NCBI RefSeq assembly: GCF_030272615.1
Contig: NC_081413.1
Coordinates: 551,703,136-551,767,135, forward strand
Length of the DNA: 64,000 bases
Reading direction: 5' to 3'
Source: Cryptomeria japonica
Lineage: Eukaryota; Streptophyta; Pinopsida; Cupressales; Cupressaceae
Positions 45,421-58,040 of this stretch are shown here, piece by piece. Numbering within the stretch: position 1 is the stretch's first letter; every line of letters starts with the position of its first letter. Below the pieces are notes generated by a model. It saw nothing but the letters and a program-made list of their open reading frames with translations. It did no database searches and was not told the DNA's origin. Made by a program: the position numbers and the translations under genes.

Positions 45421-46465
45421 AGAGTTACCCGGGGACGCGTCCCCCACCTGAAAACCCCCGTCCCCATCCCGGGAACGTTTCGGGGAGTTGGGGACGGCCA
45501 GGGGACGTTTCCCCCTGTCCCCAAATTGCTCTGATTTTTGAGGGGACGTCCTTGAAATGGGGGGACACCTGCCCTAGCTCTGGGGGACGTCCGTATGTCC
45601 TGGGGACGGCTGGGGATGGCTGGGACGTCCCCAATCCGTCCCGGGGACCGCTAGACGTCCCCCATATCTAAGGCCCTTAAAAAATATTAAAAAAATTTAA
45701 AAAGTTGTATTTTCAATTTTTTAAAATTTTTTGCTAATATAGGCCCCTTATTAATTCAAATTGTTATTAAAAATAAAAAAAATTAAACGATAACATTAAT
45801 TAAATTTTAAATTTATTAATTTAATTCATAATTTTGACAATGAAACTATATGGCAGCAGTGTAGCCTTTGGGCATTTTGACACAAAGATTAGAAAATCGC
45901 CAAACTCGGCGAGTCAATAGAAAAATAACACCCAACGTTTTTTTGACCTTGCGGGGCGCTGCCCCTCAACCCCACCCTGTATCGCGACAGGGACCCCGCA
46001 AGGGGCGATGCCCCTTGACCCTACCTTGGGGGCGTTGCCCCCAAACCACCGTTGAAAAATATGGGGGGAAACTGTGTCAATAGAAGTAGGGAAAATTTAA
46101 CCTCCGAGTCTATTGATATGCATATTGACAATGTGAATGAATTGAAATTCTGATTTATGAATGCATAATTGCATATTGTCCATTGAGTATTAACAATGTT
46201 GTCTGTTCAGAATTTACATTCTAAAATGTTTTCAACTTTTCATAGTATCATACAGATGCTATATCCATGTTTTATTGTTTTCATATGAATATAATGTATG
46301 TATGCATGCTTTATCCATGTTTTCATATGAACATTTAGAATATTGAAATTTTCTTATATATTTTAAATTTTTCCTATATTTTATATAGCCGTCCCCTTTG
46401 CCGTCCCCCGTCGTTCCCAAATTTGACAAAAAAATTTGCCGTCCCAGAAACTCGAGGTAACTTTG
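45421..46465. mobile_element. Putative non-autonomous DNA transposon, 1045 bp, GC-rich ends
   Basis: TTATTTTCC stands on both sides (45412-45420 and 46466-46474), like a 9 bp target duplication. The left end reads AGAGTTACCCGGGGACG, and the right end, reverse-complemented, contains AGTTACCTCGAG and then TGGGACGG, a weak inverted similarity. The ends are full of GGGGACG / CGTCCCC words (45425-45665 and 46388-46445), in contrast to an AT-rich middle. No transposase is encoded. A 9 bp duplication would fit the Mutator-like class, but the inverted repeats are poor. Confidence 0.5.
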
Positions 46466-46568
46466 TTATTTTCCTATTTGAAGAAGTGGACACAAGTTGT
46501 ACAGATTGTGATAAGAGCAATTAGTAACACTCATCAAGTTTCTACTAAAAACACATAATTTTCTACAG

Positions 46569-46588
46569 ATTATATATATATATATATG
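46569..46588. repeat. (AT)n microsatellite
   Basis: About nine TA units lie in a row, just upstream of the kinase exon. Confidence 0.9.
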
Positions 46589-46625
46589 ACTGTTAAATTG
46601 CAAGGACGATAAGGCATTGTTGCAG

Positions 46626-46716
46626 GAAATAGTGTTTGTACGATTACAGATTTTGGTTCGGCTAAACTTTTCCTAGATAATAGCACAGATATCAGCACAC
46701 GAGTTACTGGAACAAT
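46626..46716 (+). pseudogene. Receptor-like kinase exon (activation segment) with splice sites
   Basis: A 91-base exon follows the acceptor TTGCAG (46620-46625) and ends before the donor GTAAGT (46717-46722). It reads TDFGSAKLF at about 46661-46687 and ISTRVTGT at 46691-46714: the DFG magnesium loop and the threonine-bearing activation segment of a plant receptor-like Ser/Thr kinase. The exon end at GT(M) just before the expected GY.APE block is where introns fall in LRR class VIII-type kinases. No convincing upstream catalytic loop or downstream APE exon is found nearby, so it is either part of a gene with very long introns or a remnant. A possible downstream trace (GYL-like near 47308) has a stop. 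Confidence 0.75.
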
Positions 46717-46722
46717 GTAAGT

Positions 46723-48665
46723 CCTGTTTAAAATGATAGAAATGATGCCTCAAGAATAATATCTTGGTTGTACATTAATGAGCTTGTATATAGATATAAG
46801 ATACGTGGCATGCATGTTTTGTGTAATGGAAAACTTCTACTTATATTCAGACCTATTTTGAAAGGTCAATTAGCAAAAGCTAATAATAAGAGTGATTAGG
46901 GCTGAATGTTGCATGTATTGAAAAAGTCACAGAGCTAAAGATTTTATGCTAGAATTTCAAGAAGAAATTACTTAATTTTATAGTTTCATGCAAAGCTGTA
47001 CAAACATTCTGAAAAAATTCATGCATTGTTGAAATAAAGAGGTTTGATCGTACTACTAATCATAGATATTCAAATTTACATTTTCATGCAAACCTGTATA
47101 AACATGGAGAATATGAAAGGCTCCAAATCTAAGTAATCTCATAAGCGTTCTCCTGCATCAATTCTGAACACAACAAAGTAGCCATGAAACTGTTAAAAGT
47201 TTAGAGTGCTTTTGCTGAATGAGTGCAAGGACTGTATCCATTTTGTAGTTAGAAAGTATAATCCAGTTATGTACCGTTGAAGAAAGTAATATCTTTAGAT
47301 TGCAGCATGGGATACCTCTGACCATTCACAAAGGACAATATAGAAATCTTATTACAATATCGGTGAGTAACTGAATAAGATTGAACAAAAGCTGTGGAGC
47401 ACTTTTTATAAGCTAAGACATAGACAAATTTCTGGTTTGTGAAATTTGTTGAAAGGATTATAAAAAACTAATTTTTGCTATTGAACTAGATAATGATCAA
47501 AAGAAGCTTTAACAAGTTACTCAAAGAAAAGATGACGGGGATAACCTATTAGAAATGATGGATAAAATTCAAAGCAAGTTTTAAATTAGATATCCTGCGA
47601 CAAAGCATACAAAGTTTAACAAAAAAAATTCTCTGTGTTTTACTGTTTATGACTGTTTAAAACTTTGAAAGCCTTAATTGTTAATCTTAAGTTTTAACAC
47701 CTTTTATTCCAAAGTTTAGTTGATTGGAATCTTATGCATCATAAGATGATTTGCAGATTTCAATATGATTCTTTTCTTTCTGTCCCTTTTTATTGCCACA
47801 GCTCAATGGAAAAAAAGTTTCGGATTGAAATTAGTCTACATGCACTTACTCTGTTTGTGAATAGGTTATCTTTAAATGTGAAACTGAATGGTGCCAAATG
47901 GAATTCTTCCTGGAGAAAAAGAGAGCATGTTAAATAAAATAAAATAAAAGTTTATAAAAGAAAATCGGCAGTGAAAAGCTAAATAAAACAAAAATTGGAG
48001 ATACTTTTGGCATTGATTTATCAAAGGAAGCGCAAAATGATTTAGATATGTTGGAAGAACTACTTATCTATGTCGATTCTTAGGTTGAAGAGTTGACAAA
48101 CAAAAAATTAGGGCAATCGTTGAAAGTTGGAAAACGTAGAAAATTCTGAAGTTTCTTCATTCTTCATAAGGGTATCTATGAGCCAGCGAAAAGTGTTGAG
48201 GGTTCTGGGTGTTCACAAAATAGGGAGAAAAAATAGGAATACCAATGAATCTAGGAAATATCATAGGAAAAGAGTGCACAAACCTCAGATTCGGATGTAA
48301 GTCGCCTCACAAAGAATGGAGAAGCATAAACTCAAAATGCGAGGAAGGCTAAGTGTTTTCACCAATTAAATTCTGCATTCAAGTTGCATTTAATTACCTC
48401 TGTTATGACTGCTTGTTTTATTTATTTCATATCTTGTGATGCAATGGATGCGTCTATTTTGGCTCCAAAAGTGACCTGTCGTACCAATGACATGCATCGA
48501 CATACATGTTCGAGACATGCATACCATGCCAATTTGGCGCAGCCGCCGGACCCAGGGAAAATGACGTGGAGTTATCCTGGACTTGGCTGTTTCAAACGTT
48601 GGGGCCCACGCGAAACTACATTGACATGCCGGAGGATCTTGGGTCGCGGCTCGCGCTGATGTGTT
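46723..48665. other. Intergenic or intronic DNA, nothing recognised
   Basis: AT-rich with no domain-bearing frame. If the kinase exon belongs to a gene, part of this may be intron. Confidence 0.5.
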
Positions 48666-48669
48666 GTGC

Positions 48670-50525
48670 CTAACACGCACATTAAAAGCCATGAAAAACA
48701 AACAACCGGCGGCAAGTGTAGATGACCACGTTCGGACACCAAAAACGATGGGAAAAAGAGGGTGTGGGCTTCCAAACTGTGGTGGCTCCCTCCAAAACCT
48801 TTCATATGTGCTACTGCACAAGTGGTGTCCTTACTCCTTAGTCAATCATAGCTATTCAGTGAAAAATCGACCATGTAGAACGCGCCACTAACACGCGTGT
48901 TAGGAAAACCGTAGTACGCCCTGTACCGTTTTAGTAGAATACTTACGCCATTTTCTGCGGCCTCATGTGAAAAAAATCACAGTCGTTCATTAAAAAATGG
49001 ACGATGTAGAACGCGGACGTGCCACTCCCCACTAACACGTGTGTTAGGTGAACCGTACGATGCATCCTCCCACCATTTTTTGCGTCATGTGGAAAAAAGG
49101 AAGAATAAAGGGACTAATGCGTGATTAAGGAAAGTGTCCAAAGCCCTCATTGTTGAAGTCTTATGATGTTTTTGAAGGGAAAGAAGGGCTTCAAGAAGGA
49201 GGCAACGAGGAGTTACTATTCAAGGGCAGCTTGCGTTCTTGAAGGAGGTTTCATTTTTGAAGTTTGTCAGGTATGTTCAGTAGCCATTTTTTTCTGGTTG
49301 TATACAGTGGGAAAATTTGCATGTTTTGGTTTATACGTAGTGCGAAAATTTAATTGTTTTGTTTTGCTTTGGTTATTCTTGTTTTGCTCTAGTTTGAAAT
49401 TATTCGCGTTAGGGTTAGATATCGGGCTGAACGCGTGTTTGCTGGCTCCAAAAAGCCGTGGTAAAACGCACGACAAAAACGCGTGTTAGTCTCGTTGTAC
49501 TGTCGTTTTGGTGGGTGATTGGTGTTAGGTTGCCCGCATCTATTTGGTCTGTCATTTCTGGGCGAAGCTATTCGAACTTTGTTTTCGCTACAACCTTCAC
49601 ATTTGACAACAATTCCACTATTGCGCTTTTCGGTATGAGTCTTATTGATAGCCTCATCGGTTATCGGCAAGACAATATTATGCTTTTGCTGCTTCTCTGA
49701 TGGATTTCCATGCATTGTTAGTCACACAATAGCCGCGGCCTTGCGAACTCCGTCGTACGCATTGAGTAACACGCGATTTACTAACACGCATGTCAGTCCT
49801 TGGACGATAACAATTAACACACGTGCTAGTCCTTGGATGATTAACAATTAACACGCGTGTTAGTCCTTGGATAGTTAACACTAATATTCAAATTATCTTC
49901 AAATGATTCAAATGAATATGTAGAAATACCCATATAAATTTCTAGATAATTTTACACAAGTATTTTTGTCTTCTTTTTTTAATATGATTTACTATTTATT
50001 ACATAAATAGTCTAAAATAACAAAAAAAAATGTCTGTTTTGGAGCTGTGGCCGAACGTGTCTATTCTGGCTCCAAAATGGCAGTACAGATTGACTAACAC
50101 GCATGTTATTCGCGCGTTTTAGACCGTCGATTTTGCAATAAACAACTATGATTGACTAACCTGTCACTAACATGTTGTACGAAAGGTCTGTTTTGGAGCC
50201 TAAATAGCTTCAGCCGAACGCGTCTATCTTGGCTCGAAAAAGACAATATGGATTGACTAACACGCGTGTTAGTCTCACGTGCGTGTATTCTGGTTCAAAA
50301 ACGAAGTACAGATTTACTAACACAGGTGTTAGTAGAGCGTTTTACACCGTAGATTTTGCAATTAACGACTGCAATTTAGTAACCTATCGCTAACATGTTG
50401 TACGAAAGGTCCTCTTTGGAGCGGGAGCACCTATTGTACAACGTGTTAGCGTTGTGTTAGTCAATCGCTGCCCATTCATTGCAAAATCCACAGTGTAAAA
50501 TGTACGATTAACAGGCGTGTTAGTC
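48670..50525. repeat. Cluster of CTAACACGCGTGTTAG palindromes and variants
   Basis: The 16 bp palindrome is exact at 48888-48903 and 50257-50272. One-base or few-base variants are at 49032, 49781, 49814, 49848, 50093, 50317 and 50508, and further half-copies (ACACGC or GTGTTAG) lie between. Three variants (49781, 49814, 49848) form a tandem array of 33-34 bp. Two larger copies of about 223 bp (50060-50200 and 50285-50425) contain a palindrome, GATTTTGCAAT and TTGTACGAAAGGTC. Confidence 0.88.
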
Positions 50526-50865
50526 ATTGCATACTACCATTTTGGAGCGGTCATGGGCGAAAGCGCATAACGCACCTTGTTAATCGAAGAAACTTTTGAT
50601 TAGTTGTGTGCATCATATGAATCTAAGGTCTTCGTAGGATAGCATGATATGGAAATGTGTAAGTATACAAAAACATCCATAGACTATTGTGCAGAAACTT
50701 AGATTGTAGAATAACATGGAACATGTGGTAGATGAACTTAGTTATTAGAAAGCACTAAAAAATTCAGGCATAGGTTGATAAAAATTGAAATAATTTATAG
50801 ACGTCGCTATTAGTCTAATAAATTTGCATGTCCATTTTGGAATCATAGGTATCTCAATTTGAAAT

Positions 50866-51606
50866 ATGGAGGCCAACTTTTCTTTAGAAACAAGCAAAAC
50901 ACAGGTCGCATTTTGGGGACGAATAAGCGATGATAGGTTGATGAACCTATTTATCTATGAAGACACCGCATTTCTGTCCACGGTGAAGTTGATCCTTGGG
51001 CCTGAGTACGTAGATGGTGGATGGAAGTACAAAACGAATGCAGACATAGTGTCTCTATTTATGGCATGGTGTCTGGAGCTCTGACCTGTTCTGAAAGTCA
51101 GAGAAATCATGAACAAGTGTGTGAAGAAGGAATGACTAGGCAGAATGGAAGCTTTATTAGGTTTGGCACGAGACATGGACGACTTTGAAAGTGTGGGCGG
51201 AGTGTGGATTCACGTGAGTGAATTCACTCCTCCCTTGCGATCGTTCTTTCTCTGGAGTGCCCCATTCGATAAAGAGGCCAAAAGAAGTGTAGCATAGGCT
51301 GGGATGTATGGTATTGTGCAATACCTTAAGACGGTCGATGTCTGGGAAGCACGTGTGGAGATGGCAAAATGGGGACCTTGGTTGGAATATAGAGCACTTG
51401 TGCAATGAACGATTCCTGCATGCACAAAACGACGGGGTCAACCTTGTGGAAGAACAACTAAGAAGGGTCGTGTGCTACAGTTTGGTGAAGGCTCCAGCAA
51501 GGAGACAAAAATTAACCAAGTTAGGAACATGGAAGTGTTGGATGTGGAAGAGGGCACAGTCACTGTTCACGTGGCGTAGCGAGATGGCACATACAACCTT
51601 TTTTGA
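50866..51606 (+). pseudogene. Unrecognised protein, one frame with five stops before the last
   Basis: A single reading frame runs from ATG 50866 for about 245 codons, with stops at 51082 (TGA), 51133 (TGA), 51295 (TAG), 51406 (TGA), 51577 (TAG) and 51604 (TGA). Between the stops the residues look like a soluble folded protein (FWGRISDDRLMNLFIYED, VWEARVEMAKWGPWLEY). There is no transmembrane segment and no motif I know. Frame-keeping over the stops argues for a pseudogene with substitutions only. It lies directly after the palindrome cluster. Confidence 0.6.
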
Positions 51607-51609
51607 AGC

Positions 51610-53490
51610 AAGGACTATGTTTTTTTTTCAAATGTTTTTGAATGTGTTATGTATGGACTGTTATATATACTGTCCACTGACTTCAATGGTCTAGTCAGCT
51701 AGCCGTCGAGGTTTATCTTTTAGAATGTAAACATTTTCAGAATTAATATAAAATATAGCTTTACTGGACAAAAAAAAAATTGTTGAAACCAACTGGTACT
51801 CTTATCTTCTCTGTTTTGAAATTGTTGTTAACATTTCATTACATATGGTGAAAAAACAAATGTTTTTTATTGTATGTGCATGAAATTGTTGTATAACATC
51901 AAAGTCAAGTTTTTCAATATATATGACTAGAAATAAAATTAAATTCTTGTAGCACAATTGAGTTTCTATTCTGGTCATTTTGGTCATTCTCAGAGCATTT
52001 TATATGTCATTTTGGTCATAACCAACTCTTCATCGGTTGCCTAACCACTGATTTGCTAAAAAAATGCAAAGTTTCTCAAAAAGTTGCAAAAAGTTGTCAA
52101 GCAACAATGACAACTTTTGCTCAAATGTGCATTTTTGTCTTTTAGGCATTTTTACTTATACTTAACCTCCTAGCATGACTTCCTAACATTAAACCGATAT
52201 GCCTAAATGCCTAATGAGGCTTTAGAAGTCATTTTAGATCATAATGCAAATTTATGCTATTTTAGGCTTACAAGGGCTCATAGGCCAGATTTGAGAAAAG
52301 TAACAACCTAGGGGACAATCATCCTTGAAATGACTATCAAACACACATGTGGAGCTCTGAGTATTTCATTATTCAAACACCTAATCCAAAATATGGACCA
52401 TCACCTCAAAATGTGGAAAATGCATAAAAAATGGTAAATAGTTTCCTAACACCTCACTTGGTATGATGAATCTCCTTAGCATGGTCTTAATTTCCCTATC
52501 TCTTCCATTTGGTGGAACAAGTTGTTGGTGCCCAAAACCACAGATTGGAAAACAAAAAGACTTGCCAAACCCTCAAGTAGTCCAATCGGCCTTGGGCAAC
52601 AAACAGGGATGGTCGAAGACCAATTCCCTTTGCACTTTAGACTCCACTAAACCCAGGTGGGTGTGCATCTTCTTCTCAAGCACAAAAGAGGTTATTTATA
52701 GTGGATTTAAACTTTACTAAGATAGTTCTTCGCAAGATAAATTCCTGCTGCTACTGACTACTTTTAAAAATTGAAAACTGAATGAAAAGATAATTGTGTA
52801 CAAAGATTGTTATATTTTGGAAATAAAATGATTTCAGGACATTCAAGAAATATGCAATAGAATAATTCAAAAGGTTTCAGAAGAATACTTCTCTCTCAAG
52901 GACCTAATGCATATTAAATCAGGATCTCAAAGAATTAACAACAGAGCAATGCCTCTATCTCAAAATATAATGATACTTTATGGACAGATAACATTATCAA
53001 CTAAAGAGACAATATCAATAATCACTATAATGGTTCAGTATGTCTCACATAAACAATAAGAACCCAATCTCACATTTAATGTAACAAAATATGATTCACA
53101 TTACAACAAATTCTTAAACAGATTTATCAAGAGGACAAAGCATGTTTCATCAACACAGAAAGTAATCAGTACATTTGAAGTAGAAATAGTGAATCTTGTA
53201 TATTAATGTCTGAGAAATGATAGTACACAGAAGCTACACTTGGAGATACTTCATTGCAATTTGCTTACAAAAAATGACACTTCTGCTTCCTATAAAATTT
53301 CCTAATACATATGACTTTCAGTCCTTACAACAATGATGTTCCAAAACCCCCCCCCCAAAAAAAAAACTCCCTTTGTTACGCAAGATGCCTCAATACAAAT
53401 ACAAATGCTAAAAGACATGAATGAAAGGACACACCCTTTCATTATCTTAACAACTAACTGAACAGAAATTAAAACGCCTAACCAAGATAT
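51610..53490. other. Intergenic DNA, no gene seen
   Basis: It is mostly AT-rich. A C/A homopolymer run is at 53346-53366. An 85-codon frame at 52463-52720 has no recognisable feature. Confidence 0.6.
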
Positions 53491-53493
53491 AAA

Positions 53494-56416
53494 TTACATT
53501 ACATAAACTAAAACACCACACCAGGACTTTTGATCCAGCCACCGTCCACATTTTTTAATATGCCCCGAGTAGGTCAAATCCTTATATGTTGTAGCATTGA
53601 AGATGGCATCCTTGGCTACATTCTCAATCACATAATTTTTTTCCAATTGATCGGCTGTGTTATTCATGTCAATGACATCTGCTCTGGCGATGGCTTGGGC
53701 TACATTAAGCATAGACTTGCACTTAGAGATCTATACGGGTTTGTCTTTGATCACACCTGCATCATCTACCAGACTGGGAACCCATGCTCAACAATCTGCT
53801 GGCATTCATCAAATTCAGACTTCAATGCCTATGTAACTCCGTCGCAGACCCCACACCTTCTTTTTTACTTTCTCTTTGGTCGTTGCATCCTATAACATCA
53901 TGTCGAGTCTATCTCAAATTCTGGTGTGTGAAATCATATTGTCCATGTTCCTCTGATATTCACCCCAGAATTCATTCAATGCTTTCTCCATATTGTCATA
54001 CCTCCTACTTAGCAACACACAAGTGGTATCGGCCCTAATGCTCTTCATCTGTTTTTTCAACTTGTTATGTTCATAAGATAGATTTTTAAATTTTTTCTTC
54101 CATTGGCCTCCTGAATCTATAATTTGGGGAATAGGGTGTCCACTCCTCTTAAGAGTCTCTTCATACAAAGCCTTATGCTTATTCTTCTCTGCTATCTCAT
54201 GTTTCATTTGGGCCTTATTAAATTTTGAAATATTGATACCCATGTCAGCTATGACTATATGATCTACTTCTCCAACCTTCAAGGTCATCATGTGACCAAA
54301 AACTTTATCTACATCAATGATTTTTGGCCTCTTATTAGGAGGATATAAGGCCCATAATAACATTTCTTCCTCCTTTGGATCATATCTTGATCCAATAAAA
54401 ATATCTTGCACTCCTTGGATGTTTAACTTCATATCCTTATTATCTAAATGTAACAAAGAATCAAAAATAAATGAAGCACTCAGGTCCCCTCCTGGAAACA
54501 CAATTATTCCTACCTCTACTAGTAATTGTTTGCCCCTTTGCGGGGTCATAGTCTCAACTTCTATGTCAATTTCTTTCTTCAACCTCATCATCATTTCTAC
54601 TTCATTCTCATGGGTCACATTTGGCATTGCTTCCCTCAATTTCTTACCCTTGAAGTGGTACAAGAATTATTTGAATTCCTTAGACTTAATGAGCTGATCA
54701 TCAGATACAAAAGAATCATGTTCTACCATTCTTTCATCTGTCTCTGTATTTAGAGCAACAATAAGGCTATCCTTTGCCTCTGAATCCTTCTCCTTCTTAG
54801 GGGCACAGAGCTTGGAGACTACTTCATTTTCCCCTGAATCACTTTGGGCTGGTTCTCCCTCCATGTTTTCTAGTCTTTGCCTTCTTTCCTCTAGCTTCTT
54901 CTCCAAGGTCTCCATAACTCTTGCAAGCTCTCCCACCTCCTTATTCCTGCTCGTCTTCAAATTCATCCTCCTCATGGAGGTAGTCTCCCAAATCCTGTCT
55001 TTTCCTGCTTGAATGGATGTAACCCTCAGGATCATAGAGTGCTCTAGATAGGTGCTGAAACAAATTGTATTCATTCACAAGCTTCCTGTCAATGGCCTCG
55101 TATGCCATAGTTGATACAATTTTAAAATCCTGAAACTTAAGTGTGCTAGAGAGGAAAGCTTGCTTGTGTGCTCCTCCGAAATGTTTGACATTAGACACAC
55201 TTAACTGCCTTACAATTTCCAAGAAGGCAATCCTGTCAGGTACAGGCTTAGGGAGAACATATGGATAACCCTCAAATCCATAGCATCAAACAAAAGTGAA
55301 GTTTTGGCACGAGTACCAATCACCCTAGTTGTGATTGACCTTTGGATTTTGGTGCTTGTGAGGCCTAAGAAACTTCTTAACCTCCTGGGAAAATGATCCT
55401 TGCCGAGGCTCACCAAAGAGCAAGAAAACAGGTTTGACAAAGAACTCAAATTTGAGGTAATGAGAATTCCCGAACCTGTAATCCCAAAGGGAAACCCATA
55501 ATTGCACTGGTTTCTCCTTTCCATCTTTCCCAACTGTATTCACATTCAATTCTTCTGACCATAACCCTCTAAGTCTCCCATAAAATAAAATGATGTGCAT
55601 TAATAGTGATTAGTGCTTGAAATATTTGTTTGGATTGTCTTTCAGATTTAGGAAACCTTCATGCAATTTGTCTACTAGGTAAGAACCAAAGTCAAATGCC
55701 CTAGGCTCATGCCTCTGAACTTCTACTCCTAGAATAAGTGGTCCTATGTTTGCCACATCAGGAGCTTCAACTCCTCCCACTTGACCACAAGCCATATATG
55801 TATATTGCAGATACTTCTTAAAAATATTCATGTCATATGGAGGACCTTCTTCCTCTGTTAGCCTCCCCTTCTCTGCTTTATGGACAGCGAGGTTCCAGCT
55901 CTGGTATGTAGTGTCCATCTTCCTATACTCTTCTTCCAAGTCTACAAAAGATAAAGGCAATTCTGCCTCCAAATCTACTGCAAAAACCTTCTAAATTGTA
56001 GCCTTTGCAAAATACACTAGAGCAGTCCCATCAGGCAACATAATGCATCGCTTGTTTGCATTATAATTTCTTACTAAAAGCTTCAACAAATCAATGTTCA
56101 CAAACACATTGGGCACTACAAGTTTACCGAGACCCCTTTTCCATGGGTTTGAAATTGGTGTGGGCTCATCCCTACAGAAGTAATGAAAAAGGAACAACTC
56201 GTGCCCTCACCCTGTGGTGAATATATCCCCAAGCTCTCTGTATCTGTCCTCTAACTGCTCGCGGATAGGAAAATTTGTCTAAGCTCTGCGTGACCTAGCA
56301 CCTGGAGATCCCATTTGGTCTATCATGTCCTGATTCAGCTTTCTACTCGATTTCTTTGTTGCGGTACTGTATACTTCGGCAGCTTTTCACTTCCCTTTTG
56401 AGCTTGACCCCTCCAT
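53494..56416 (-). pseudogene. Unrecognised plant protein family, copy A, decayed, about 930 codons
   Basis: The frame is read from ATG 56416. It stays in one register to about 54941 despite at least seven stops, then shifts frame to 55074-54663, 54663-53914 and on to 53494. Visible parts in order are a Ser/Lys-rich head, LGKLVVPNVFVNIDLLKLLV (about 56128-56069), MDTTYQSWNLAVHKAEK, LLMHIILF (55606 area) with KPVQLWVSLW and YLKFEFFVKPVFLLFGE, an acidic segment, a coiled coil (VMETLEKKLEERRQRLENME, near 54920-54860), and a C-terminal part with further Lys/Glu helices. The first blocks match copy B at 58338-59348. I do not recognise the family. A transposon-borne ORF is possible, but no transposase or retroelement motif is seen. 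Confidence 0.7.
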
Positions 56417-57354
56417 TTCTTCAAATTATTTCACTCTATAGTCAGTAACTCAGAAATTTTCTCAATAAGCACTTAATATCTTTCTGCAATTACTTCGTGA
56501 GAAATGTTGCTCTGCAATATCGGCTATTTGGGACAGATTTGCAATCTTTGTAATTGATTATTGCAATCTTTGACAGATTTGCTTTGTGCGGTAACAAATC
56601 TACTCAATTTATGCATTTAATGGAAACTATGTTGTCATGGTCAGTTCTTCTCATTACGAAATCCAATGGCTAATCGGCGACACTCCTCCCGATGATTCAA
56701 ATGTTTGGTGTCGGTTGTTATTACTTTACCACTTTTTGGTTTCTGATCGGAACAAACTACCCCAACCCACTTATCGGGTCTCAGAATAGCTATTTTTTCT
56801 TTATCCTGATGGTTCATTTCATCGCGATGGGCATCACTTTAGTCTCATATTTGCCTTTTGTTTTAACACTTCATCGACATAACTCTCTCTGATGCATTCA
56901 CCTTTGGTTTCCTTTTACTTAAGTCATCAGGTATCAACATAGTTTATTTCTTGTCCCTCCGATACCCCGATGATCTCAATATACCAATCCGCATTCCGAC
57001 TAAGACCACCGCATTATCGGTATAACTTATCCTGACGAACTCCTTGTTATTACTGTTTTGGCTTTTGGGTGATTCTGTTCCATAGTCTGCTAAAATCTGC
57101 AAAATTGTGCTTAGCACTTCATCTTGCCTCTGAGTTATTGGTCTGAAGGTTTAGGGTTTTTGAAATTTACCCTTTTTATATCTTGGAATCCCCACATTCT
57201 ATTTCTATGTTAATTTTCCACTTAAGTGGAAGGGTCGGTCCGTCGTGAAGGGGTCCCCCCTTTACTTTTTGCCTTAGGCGGGTCTCTATTAATGTTTTAT
57301 TTTGTGCCCTTTTCCTAAGTTTTTAGTTCTTTGTCGGGTCCCTTAAAAACCATG
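56417..57354. other. Spacer upstream of copy A, nothing recognised
   Basis: There is no clear frame. It contains CCGATGAT / TTATCGG words of unknown meaning. Confidence 0.6.
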
Positions 57355-58040
57355 CAAGTTCTGGTAGATCCGACGATGCGCGTGAATTCACAAAGGCTTG
57401 AACTTTACCTTTTGCGAAGCAGCGAAAAGAGTGGCGGGCTCGAAAGGCAGGTGGATCCCTTGATTAAAAACTGAGCATCTCAAAGACGATCTGATGGTTG
57501 GTGTTGTTTCGCATGAAAGAAATGTGCGGAGTTTATCTTTCATGAAACAAGGAAAAGATTGGTGGGACTGGCTGGTGGGTTAAAGAATGAAGGTTAATGG
57601 ACGATATCTTCTGGTTGATCCAACGACCCGCGTTGTTTCATAAAGGAAAGATGCTTGGAGTTTATCTTTCGCGAAGTAGCAAAAGGGAAGTGGGCCCAGA
57701 GTGAGGATGATGTGGAAAGTAAAGAAGGTGCATCTTGAAAAGGATCTGACAATCTGCATTATTTCGCTTGGCGAAATAGCATGGAGTTCATCTTTCGCGA
57801 AGCAGCGAAAGGATGGTGGGCCCGACATATAGACTAGTCCTGGTTTTTAAAGGCCGATCAACTTGGAGTTGATTGAATGGCCTGCGTTGATTTGCAACTA
57901 GAAGCAACACAAAATTTACCTTTCACGAAATGGCGAAATGAGCTAGCGGTTACATGGCGGATGATGTGGACGACGTTGTTTCGTATGGAAAAGATGCACG
58001 GTTTTTAATCTTCGCGAAACAGCGAAAAGCTAGGACAATG
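57355..58040 (+). repeat. Tandem repeat of about 127 bp, five to six copies (TTTCGCGAAGCAGCGAAA)
   Basis: The marker CTTTCGCGAAxxAGCGAAA or a decayed form is at about 57409, 57536, 57666, 57791, 57919 and 58010, so the spacing is near 127 bp with the last copy short. Copies also share GATC(C)GAC/GATGxxxxGCGT and GTGGG(C/A)CC after the marker. The array lies between two head-to-head paralogues. Confidence 0.88.

Noticed and set aside
45264-45524. Minus-strand frame with a kinase-like NVLLILQ string near the true kinase exon
   Set aside because: Wrong strand for the exon at 46626, and most of the frame runs into the GC-rich element.
48390-48821. 143-codon minus-strand frame
   Set aside because: It overlaps several other open frames in a GC-rich patch and shows no domain or codon pattern.
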